A model generated the notes under the pieces. That model did not search any database and was not told where the DNA came from. It saw only the letters and a program-made list of their open reading frames with translations. This document shows positions 57,844 to 64,000 of a DNA stretch of 64,000 nt, one piece after another; within the stretch, counting starts at the first letter, position 1; each line of letters starts with the position of its first letter. The position numbers were made by a program, and so were the translations under genes. Origin of the DNA: Candidatus Dormiibacterota bacterium (GTDB taxonomy: Bacteria > Chloroflexota > Dormibacteria > Dormibacterales > Dormibacteraceae); the NCBI GenBank assembly GCA_003169845.1, contig PNAG01000003.1, positions 16,727 to 80,726 of the forward strand. Direction: 5' to 3'.

Positions 57844-58028
57844 TGATTTCACAGGCTCTTGCCGTCCTCGTCCTACCGACGGCGATCTCACGTAGCCAAC
57901 CAACTGGAGAGTTGTCTACCGATCGCGGCGCTCATCTATCAAGCGGTTCGCTCACAATTGGCTGGGGCGTTCGAAGTTTGGGGTGGGCCCTCCACGACAA
58001 CGGCCGGTCGAGGAGGCTAGGAGACTAA
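57843..58028 (+). CDS. Possible 61-aa leader ORF
   Basis: A GTG-started frame of 61 codons ends in TAA that overlaps the ATG of the next gene (TAATG), which favours translational coupling. The sequence (ISQALAVLVLPTAISRSQP) has no recognised domain. It may be a non-coding leader instead. Confidence 0.25.
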   Translation: MISQALAVLVLPTAISRSQPTGELSTDRGAHLSSGSLTIGWGVRSLGWALHDNGRSRRLGD

Positions 58029-58474
58029 TGGGGACGATAAGCTTCGAGTCGGCGAAGTCGCAGACTTTGCCGCGGGATCTGGCTCTAAGGCTTGCAATTG
58101 GCCAAGCAATAGAGGCCCTTGCCGTTTATGCCGCCACTCGAGAATTGACCGAACTCCGAGTCGCCGCATTGAAGCGGCTCGCTGACATGTTGCGACTAGA
58201 AGCTGAGCCTCTGAGGCCTGGGCGGTCGCTAGGTGACTACGGACGCGAGGCACCTCTAATTCTCGCTGCGAGTCAGGCATTGAGACCGAGTGAGATGAGT
58301 GACCTCATTCAGCGGCTCAACGATGCTGCTGAAGCGCTCCTACAGGTCGCCGATCATCATGGCGCAGCACCAGAGAAAGTTGATGAGCTAATTAATGTTC
58401 TTCGTAACCTTCGCCACGTCATTGCAATTTCGCGTGCCACTGTCTCGGAAAGGCGCCCGACCCGACCCACCTGA
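58028..58474 (+). CDS. Helical protein of unknown function
   Basis: A 148-residue, almost wholly helical protein (LALRLAIGQAIEALAVYAAT, ELRVAALKRLADMLRLEAE, then MSDLIQRLNDAAEALLQVAD and VDELINVLRNLRHVIAI). No HEPN Rx4-6H motif was found. AGGAG lies 6 nt before the ATG. It is the first full gene of the cluster leading to the HEAGH and deaminase genes, about 46 bp before the next start. Unknown function. Confidence 0.6.
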   Translation: MGTISFESAKSQTLPRDLALRLAIGQAIEALAVYAATRELTELRVAALKRLADMLRLEAEPLRPGRSLGDYGREAPLILAASQALRPSEMSDLIQRLNDAAEALLQVADHHGAAPEKVDELINVLRNLRHVIAISRATVSERRPTRPT

Positions 58475-58520
58475 CATTCACTAGTCGTTTACTCCGCGTC
58501 GCGCCACAATTGTCCCGACA

Positions 58521-59885
58521 GTGTGGAGCGCCAATCAGCGGCGGAGATCGTTAGGCGAACGGCTCTTCAGGATCGCCGAGACAGTCGAGCGCATCGAGAG
58601 CCGCCCTGCTGAGCTTACCCATGGAGCTAAAGCATTGCTCGCCTACATTGGGTCGCTGTTGAGGCAGGTCGATTCCACTGTGGACGATCGATGGAACGAA
58701 CTAGCCGTTATCGAACCCGGGCTTCGTGAGGAACTTCGCCGCGAGCTGTGCGATGACTTCCGAGATGTGGTCGGTGTGTTAGTTAGCGAAGTTGTGCCAG
58801 TCCTCGTGGGTGCCGATGCCCGGAGGGTGCCAGTTGAGCTCGAACCGGCACTTCGGCAATCGGTTCTTAGCGCGGCACCGGACTGGAAGCCAGTGCCAGT
58901 GCTCTACGGGTCGGACTACTACGAGTACTCGATCGTGCCTCTGCGAAAGTCGGAGCTGGAAGTCCCAGTCACAGGGCGGCCCGTGCCAAGTTCCGCCGCA
59001 GAGGGGGGCGACATGGAGTCGCCGCCCGATTTCGTTTTCATTAGCGTGCCTGGAGTCGAACGTGATTCGGTCGCGCTCCACGCGGTGCTGTTGGGTCACG
59101 AAGCTGGACACTTGCGCGATTGGTACTTGAGGCTAAGCGAAGGGTTTGTCCTGGATGTGCCACCGCAACTTGTCGATTCAGATGGAAAGCCAGGAGAGGG
59201 CTACGGTGAATACGTAAAGATTGCGACGAATTGGACCGAAGAGTGCGTCGCCGACATACTGTCGTGCCTAACCATCGGTCCGGTGGCATTGTTGGCTCTA
59301 CCCGAAGTCGCTGGCGGCGCCGGAGAGCTCGCCGTAGATTCCGACAGTCATCCGGGTACGGATCGTCGTATTGAACTCATGCTTCGCGTGCTACACCAAC
59401 AAGGCTTCGATGTTGTATCGGGTCTGACCGAGGCCTTTAGCGGTTACAAGACGCTCTGTGGAGACGCGTGGAAACGGATTGTGCAGGGCCCCGACCTCAA
59501 TCAACAGATTGCTTCTTTAGTTCTGGCTTGGATCCGTACACAGCTAGATGAGCTCATTCGGGTCTGCACCAGTAACGTACCCGCCAGCGATCTATTCACA
59601 TCAGACTACTGGCCACTTGTTGAGTCGGCGGCGAGCATGCTCGGGGGGGGCCTTCCGTGTGGGGAGATCATCCTCGCGGGGCGAAGTCGCGCTGCTGCAC
59701 GGCCGGAAGTCATCCTCAACGCCTCGTGGCTTGTAAAAGTTCAAGGGCTCCAGGCTCTAGGACAACAGCTCGGCGTCGTACTTACTGAAGACAGTCACAT
59801 TTCAGACGTCAGCCGCGTTAGCGAGGTCCTCGATCGCCTGACACTCAAGTCATTCGAGATTGCTGAATTCTTACGGTCAGCATGA
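58521..59885 (+). CDS. HEAGH zinc-metallopeptidase-like protein
   Basis: A 454-residue protein with LLGHEAGHLRDW (HExxH) near residue 195 and NWTEECVADILS about 45 residues later, which could give the third Glu ligand of a gluzincin. The first 120 residues are helical and the C-terminal 170 residues are also mostly helical. No named family is recognised. GTG at 58521 is the start. Its stop overlaps the start of the deaminase-like gene (ATGA), so they are coupled. A proteolytic switch or effector role is possible. Confidence 0.7.
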   Translation: MWSANQRRRSLGERLFRIAETVERIESRPAELTHGAKALLAYIGSLLRQVDSTVDDRWNELAVIEPGLREELRRELCDDFRDVVGVLVSEVVPVLVGADARRVPVELEPALRQSVLSAAPDWKPVPVLYGSDYYEYSIVPLRKSELEVPVTGRPVPSSAAEGGDMESPPDFVFISVPGVERDSVALHAVLLGHEAGHLRDWYLRLSEGFVLDVPPQLVDSDGKPGEGYGEYVKIATNWTEECVADILSCLTIGPVALLALPEVAGGAGELAVDSDSHPGTDRRIELMLRVLHQQGFDVVSGLTEAFSGYKTLCGDAWKRIVQGPDLNQQIASLVLAWIRTQLDELIRVCTSNVPASDLFTSDYWPLVESAASMLGGGLPCGEIILAGRSRAAARPEVILNASWLVKVQGLQALGQQLGVVLTEDSHISDVSRVSEVLDRLTLKSFEIAEFLRSA

Positions 59886-60460
59886 CCACAGGTCTCCCGT
59901 CACGAAAGGACGTCATTAAGATGCTGGCCGACCCTCAGTTTGGCTTCTCGATTCAGCCCATGCCAACCGAGGACTTGATCCAGTATGGGTCCATCGACCT
60001 GCGCGTAGGGACTGTCTTTCTGAGCGCCGAACGATCATCACTCGCGAGCGTTAGGGCGGAGGATCCATGGCAGGGAGCCAAGCTCTTTCGCGAAGTACGC
60101 GTTGCGAGAGGCCAGCCCTTCGTGATGCAGCCGCATCAATTCGTCCTAGCAACAACTTTCGAGTACATTGCAATGCCGCCGACCCTTGTAGGTCTGATCC
60201 AGTCTCGCTCGACGTACGGGCGCATGGGCATAATTGCGGCCACGGCGGCGTACGTAGGGCCCGGATATAAAGGGTGTCCGACGCTGGAGCTAGTCAACTT
60301 GGGCGAGGTTGCTATCGAGCTGAAGCCGTACCAAGCAATCTGCCAATTGGTGCTTTTCACGGCCGCTGAGGACGTAATCGTGCCTTCCCGTTATCAGTGC
60401 TCAACTCGGCCATCCTTTGCACGCCGTCCGCTGAGCGGTTCCGGTGCAGACCCTAATTAG
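59882..60460 (+). CDS. dCTP deaminase/dUTPase-superfamily protein
   Basis: A 192-residue member of the Dcd/Dut fold. QYGSIDLRVGTVFL, FVLATTFEYIAMP, GLIQSRSTYGRMGI and GYKGCPTLELVNLGEV are the conserved blocks; the Arg-Ser-(Ser/Thr) active-site segment and the Glu in LELVN are present, so deamination of dCTP is plausible. A chromosomal dcd would normally be conserved and higher in GC; this copy lies in an accessory cluster, coupled to a protease-like gene. Some dCTP deaminases are anti-phage effectors that deplete dCTP. Confidence 0.88.
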   Translation: MTTGLPSRKDVIKMLADPQFGFSIQPMPTEDLIQYGSIDLRVGTVFLSAERSSLASVRAEDPWQGAKLFREVRVARGQPFVMQPHQFVLATTFEYIAMPPTLVGLIQSRSTYGRMGIIAATAAYVGPGYKGCPTLELVNLGEVAIELKPYQAICQLVLFTAAEDVIVPSRYQCSTRPSFARRPLSGSGADPN

Positions 60461-60480
60461 GCTCAAGCTGACCACGAGCC

Positions 60481-61218
60481 GTGGTCGCTGACTATGTTGC
60501 GCAAAGGATTCGGCGACCGCCCCCGCGGGATTCGGCGGTGGTCCCTGGTTCTACGCCGGTCATAGCATTCGGCGACCCGAATGCATCGAGAGTCGCCACC
60601 CTCGGCTTGAATCCCAGCCGGGCGGAGTTCTTGTCGCCAGCAGGGAGGCTGCTGGACGACGATCGCCGCTTCGAGACCTTGCCATCCCTCGGCGTCGAGA
60701 CCTTGGTCGACGCTTCTGAACAGCAGGTGGCCAGCGTTTGGCAGGGTTGTCGGACCTACTTCCAACGGAATCCGTACCGGCGATGGTTCGACCAGCTCGA
60801 GAGGATTTTGGCCGGCGTCGGAGCTTCGTACTACACCGGAAGCGCTTGCCATTTAGATCTGGTCCAGTGGGCAACAGATCCGGTGTGGAGACGGCTCGAT
60901 AGCGAAGCACTCTTGCGACTCATGTCTGACGACATCCCGTTCCTGTATCGGCAGCTCGTGAGTTCCCCGATTGAGCTTATTCTCCTCAATGGTCGACGTG
61001 TCCTGGATGAGTTCCAACTTGCTCTGAATGGCCGCCTCGAGATGCAAGTGGAGGTCCTGGCAGTTGGTCGGACCAGCACGAGCCTGTACATGGGCGCTCT
61101 TCCTTCAGGTCCACGGGTGATTGGCTGGAGTACGAATTTGCAATCGTCCTACGGAATAACAAGGGAGCTGAGAATGCGTTTGGCTGAACGCGTGGCAACC
61201 CTGGCTTCGGAAAACTAG
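60481..61218 (+). CDS. Possible uracil-DNA-glycosylase-fold protein
   Basis: A 245-residue protein. VATLGLNPSRAEFL near residue 38 resembles the first motif of UDG-like proteins (a strand followed by an NP-containing loop). LILLNGRRVLDEF later resembles a second strand with a short helix. No catalytic His motif was confirmed. It is next after the deaminase gene, where a dU-recognising enzyme would make sense, but that link is inference. The start is GTG at 60481. The stop is 2 bp before the next ATG. Confidence 0.45.
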   Translation: MVADYVAQRIRRPPPRDSAVVPGSTPVIAFGDPNASRVATLGLNPSRAEFLSPAGRLLDDDRRFETLPSLGVETLVDASEQQVASVWQGCRTYFQRNPYRRWFDQLERILAGVGASYYTGSACHLDLVQWATDPVWRRLDSEALLRLMSDDIPFLYRQLVSSPIELILLNGRRVLDEFQLALNGRLEMQVEVLAVGRTSTSLYMGALPSGPRVIGWSTNLQSSYGITRELRMRLAERVATLASEN

Positions 61219-61220
61219 GC

Positions 61221-61811
61221 ATGAGAGGGTACGCGGTCCACCACAAATCGAAGCTTTACAACGACGTTAGAGCCGACCTCTACAAGAACGATCCATACGT
61301 GTGGTTTTCACCTTATCTGTGGAGCTTTTGTCATCTGAACCAGAACCCAAGAATCGAACTCGGCATGAAGGTTCTCTGGCTGTCCAAGACTGACGGCACG
61401 TTCGTGTGCGACCTGGTGTTTGTTGTCAAGGAAGCTGTGCCCTTCACCGACGCCGTGAAGCGGTATATGCCGCTCGATGATGACCTAGCCGAGTTGCATT
61501 TCCGCCCAGGTATGCAATATCACGCCGCCCAACTCGCCAAGCCCAACGCAACGACTTACATCGCGGACATGGACCGCTCTTACATCCCTCACCCGGCGGT
61601 GGCGATCGAGCACGATGTTGACGCTGTTCGCCTCCGAGAAAACCCCCGAGCCAAGAAGCTGGCGATCGCCTGGGCGCGCCCATCGGTGCCGCTGCGCATC
61701 GAGGCGATAAATGAACTCGAGGCCATCGTTCGAGACCGAGCCGAGGCGCGAATAACAGGTGCACTGGGATTGGCGAGTGTTAGTCGTGGTCAGCTGTCAC
61801 CGCTTAAATGA
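61221..61811 (+). CDS. Uncharacterised protein, 196 aa
   Basis: A soluble protein rich in aromatic residues (DPYVWFSPYLWSFCHLNQNP, then KVLWLSKTDGTFVCDLVFVV) with a mixed alpha/beta first half and a helical end. No family is recognised. It is tightly linked to the 60481 gene (2-bp gap) and appears to close the plus-strand operon that began at 58028. It converges with the HhH protein gene, 47 bp away. Confidence 0.55.
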   Translation: MRGYAVHHKSKLYNDVRADLYKNDPYVWFSPYLWSFCHLNQNPRIELGMKVLWLSKTDGTFVCDLVFVVKEAVPFTDAVKRYMPLDDDLAELHFRPGMQYHAAQLAKPNATTYIADMDRSYIPHPAVAIEHDVDAVRLRENPRAKKLAIAWARPSVPLRIEAINELEAIVRDRAEARITGALGLASVSRGQLSPLK

Positions 61812-61858
61812 GAGCGACGCGTGAAACTGACTATTGGCGGCGCCGCGTGATCAGCTCT

Positions 61859-62770
61859 CTAGGACCCTTCCGCCGGCTTAGGATGCGACGAGGTTCTGGT
61901 GGCACCCGCGATTCCTCGAAGGGTGACTAGCACCGCCTCCGTCCGTTCGAGCTCCTCATCAATAAACCGTTCGAATGAAGAGCGATTTTCCAGGGCAGAC
62001 GCCAGAACTGGGAGTGAGCGCGCCAGGCGAGCGCCGAGAACCCACAAGCCTGCGTCTAAGGCCGCAACTCGAATCCCATGCGCATCAGCCCATTCAATCG
62101 CCAGCACCTGCGTCGTTGGGTCGCGCGTTTCCTTCATGAGGTCTTCGTTGCCCACAATGGTCGCCATTCCGCGACGAACCCACGTATCAACTGGCAGGAT
62201 GCAGCGGCGATCATCTAGAGCCGACTCGCGGATGCCGTAGCTCGTAACTACATCTCTGAGAAACAACGCGGCGATCTTTGGTCCAATGCCCTGCAGCGTT
62301 TGTAACTTCCGATACGCGAGGGTGGCGTCACCATTGGACGTCAGTCTCGCTGCCCACGAGATCAGGTTGTTGCGATCTGCGTTTAGGTTCGCAATGAACC
62401 GGGTCGCCGGTTCCTTTCCACCTCTCGAGTTCAACGGGTTGCTCGTCGGGTTGGGCTTAGTAACGCACATTTCGAACTCATTCCATGCCCACTCAGGAAG
62501 ACTGCGAAGGCTCTTCTTAGCGGGAAATCTGCTAACGATCTCGCGAGCAATGGATGGCCATATGCGCGGTGCTCCAGCCCGCTCGAAGGCGTAATCAGCG
62601 AAAAAAACCTCGAGTGCACCACGCCAGCCCCCAGCGCCGAGCCGCTTCACGTCGCTTTGAGTCTTGCCAGCCGGGCCACCGGGTGCCCAGTAGTAGGCCT
62701 CGAACGCTTTGAGGTACCGGGCGAGCCACTCCCAGCCACGGGTCGGCCTAACGACACCGGCTTTCACCAC
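61859..62770 (-). CDS. HhH-GPD DNA glycosylase-like protein
   Basis: A 303-residue protein with a helix-hairpin-helix (LQTLQGIGPKIAALFLRDVV) including the Lys at the glycosylase position, then CILPVDTWVRRG with the Asp of the HhH-GPD signature. The N-terminal 120 residues have no clear match. It probably binds DNA and may excise a damaged or modified base. There is no four-Cys iron-sulphur loop of the Nth type. The start is GTG at 62770, next to a second GTG. It is divergent from the DUF429 gene. Confidence 0.65.
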   Translation of the reverse strand: MVKAGVVRPTRGWEWLARYLKAFEAYYWAPGGPAGKTQSDVKRLGAGGWRGALEVFFADYAFERAGAPRIWPSIAREIVSRFPAKKSLRSLPEWAWNEFEMCVTKPNPTSNPLNSRGGKEPATRFIANLNADRNNLISWAARLTSNGDATLAYRKLQTLQGIGPKIAALFLRDVVTSYGIRESALDDRRCILPVDTWVRRGMATIVGNEDLMKETRDPTTQVLAIEWADAHGIRVAALDAGLWVLGARLARSLPVLASALENRSSFERFIDEELERTEAVLVTLRGIAGATRTSSHPKPAEGS

Positions 62771-62860
62771 TTCAGGACGCGTCTATTGTGGTCTCGATAA
62801 TCAGTATCGATCGCAATTTGATCCTTCATCGACTTCGAGACCTTCTGGCAGGCGCCGAGA

Positions 62861-63949
62861 ATGAGTAAGGTTCGCGGCTGGGAAACGGTCTTCGTCGGGA
62901 TCGACCTTGCCTGGGGTCCGAGGAACCGGACCGGCGTGGTCGCCGCAGCCGGCGGAAGCGTCGTGGACTCGCGAACGGTGGTGTCTGACGATCAGATCTG
63001 CGACTGGCTGGATCCCTACATGGGTTGCCCGGTGCTGGTGGCGATCGACGCACCACTGATCGTCCGCAATCCCGCCGGCACCAGCCGGCCCTGCGATCGG
63101 AAGATCAGCAAGGTCTTCGGCGCCAGCCATGCAGGAGCGCACTCGGCCAACCTGGGACTCGCAGCCTTCTCGGACAGTGTCAGAGCTGAGCGGCTGGCTC
63201 GACGGCTGGGTCTGAGCACCGATCCGTACATCCAGCCCGGTCAGCCGGTGCGACGGATGATCGAGGTCTACCCGCACCCTGCGATGGTGTCTCTGTTCGG
63301 CCTTTCCTACACGTTGAAGTACAAGGCCAAGCGAGGTCGATCCATGGTTGACCGCCGACAGGCGTTCGCCGCCCTCATTGCGCACCTCGAGAGGCTAACG
63401 ATCTCAGACCCGCCACTCTCGGTCGCGACTGCTCCACGGTGGGACGAGCTTCGTGACTCACTCGTGGTGGCGACGTCAGATGGACAGCTGGACCTCATCG
63501 AGGACGAGCTCGACGCCTACATGTGCGCCTATATCGGGTTCTACTACTGGACGCACGGCGCGTCGCGCTGCCGAGTCGTTGGCGATGTCGAGACCGGGTA
63601 CATCGTCACGCCTGTGACTCCGGCTATCGGCGCGGCCCTGGACGCGGTTGTGCTCGAGACCCCCGTTCGGCGTGTCCGGAAAGACGGCGTCGTTCCGCGA
63701 CAGTCCACCAACGCCGTTCGCCTCGCGCCTACTCGAGCACGGCAAATCGCGCCGACCCCCGCTGGGCAGTGTGGCTGCGGCTGTGGTGGGCCTGTCCGTA
63801 ACCGCTACCGGCCCGGTCACGATGCCCGTCACAAAGAAGGCTTGATCCGGGCGGCATTGGCGGGCCAGGTCGAGGCCGAGACCAGGCTGACGGACCTTGG
63901 CTGGTCAAAATTCCTGGAGAGCCGGCGGGCTAGCGGGCGCTGGGGATGA
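62861..63949 (+). CDS. DUF429 (predicted RNase H-like nuclease) with Cys-rich C-terminal module
   Basis: A 362-residue protein. Residues 8-245 are DUF429: FVGIDLAWGPRNRTGVV (first acidic residue of the RNase H-like fold), LVAIDAPLIV with the second Asp, and RMIEVYPHPAMV, with a later acidic helix (LIEDELDAYMCAYIG). An extra tail carries CGCGCGGPVRNRYRPGHDAR, a probable small zinc site seen in other proteins as a loop before GHD. The role is unknown. ATG at 62861. GC is again higher here, so this may lie outside the accessory region. It is the last complete gene. Confidence 0.82.
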   Translation: MSKVRGWETVFVGIDLAWGPRNRTGVVAAAGGSVVDSRTVVSDDQICDWLDPYMGCPVLVAIDAPLIVRNPAGTSRPCDRKISKVFGASHAGAHSANLGLAAFSDSVRAERLARRLGLSTDPYIQPGQPVRRMIEVYPHPAMVSLFGLSYTLKYKAKRGRSMVDRRQAFAALIAHLERLTISDPPLSVATAPRWDELRDSLVVATSDGQLDLIEDELDAYMCAYIGFYYWTHGASRCRVVGDVETGYIVTPVTPAIGAALDAVVLETPVRRVRKDGVVPRQSTNAVRLAPTRARQIAPTPAGQCGCGCGGPVRNRYRPGHDARHKEGLIRAALAGQVEAETRLTDLGWSKFLESRRASGRWG

Positions 63950-64000
63950 CCGCTTAGACGAAGAAACCTGGGATAGACAATCCCAAGGTTCAGGGTTCGA

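Noticed and set aside
63975..64000. GGTTCAGGGTTCGA at the right edge resembles a tRNA T-arm
   Set aside because: The preceding TGGGA-TAGACAA-TCCCA could be an anticodon arm, but it lacks U33 and there is no D-arm or acceptor strand before it. The sequence ends before the 3' half can be checked.
1..64000. CRISPR arrays, rRNA and insertion sequences
   Set aside because: No regularly spaced repeats, no rRNA-like conserved blocks and no transposase motifs were seen. The only recombinase is the tyrosine type at 47530.

Overview
The window comes from a high-GC bacterium. Hand-counted sample lines give 41/60 G+C at 9301-9360, but 26/60 at 56701-56760 and 31/60 at 59821-59880. The core genes include a coenzyme F420 set (fgd, cofC, cofE, cofD), a mycothiol-type PIG-L deacetylase, a PknB-like kinase, a CHASE2 adenylate cyclase, ATP-type PEP carboxykinase and an archaeal-type ATP-dependent DNA ligase. 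With the many leaderless promoters, this fits a soil lineage near Dormibacterota/Chloroflexota or a deep relative of Actinomycetota. That placement is inference. No tRNA, rRNA or CRISPR array was found by eye.

Positions 1-47,500 look like core chromosome. In order: a truncated 2-hydroxyacid dehydrogenase, a HAD phosphatase and a PIG-L deacetylase, ispH, a MaoC-like protein with a polybasic tail, a GAF-GGDEF cyclase, Nudix, MFS, sirtuin and BirA. Next come the F420 operon (9001-12234), yqeY-nth, a radical SAM protein, a kinase with a convergent adenylate cyclase, SDR and alcohol dehydrogenase, a GH15 glucoamylase, an acyl-CoA carboxylase beta chain with a divergent LysR regulator, an amidase and a VWA protein, pckA, a MoaD-MoaE fusion, a class V aminotransferase operon, clpP, an Na+/H+ antiporter, DNA ligase with a ligase-associated exonuclease, a YjeF epimerase and a SufR-like regulator.

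A tyrosine recombinase at 47530 opens an accessory region of lower GC that runs to about 62.8 kb. It holds a HEPN-like protein with a KAP P-loop NTPase, a stand-alone HEAGH peptidase, a sigma/XRE/ImmA regulatory set, and a compact ubiquitin-like conjugation operon (Ubl, Prok-E2 family E-like protein, fused JAB-E1). After these come a winged-helix regulator, a second HEAGH protein with a dCTP-deaminase-like enzyme, several unknowns and an HhH-GPD glycosylase-like protein. This is the likely defence island and the most interesting part of the window.

Two themes recur. First, start codons often lie 6-10 nt after a TANNNT -10 hexamer. At three divergent gene pairs a single TANNNTA heptamer supplies a -10 on both strands. 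Second, a roughly 120-bp intergenic repeat occurs twice, with two hairpins whose stems show compensatory changes.
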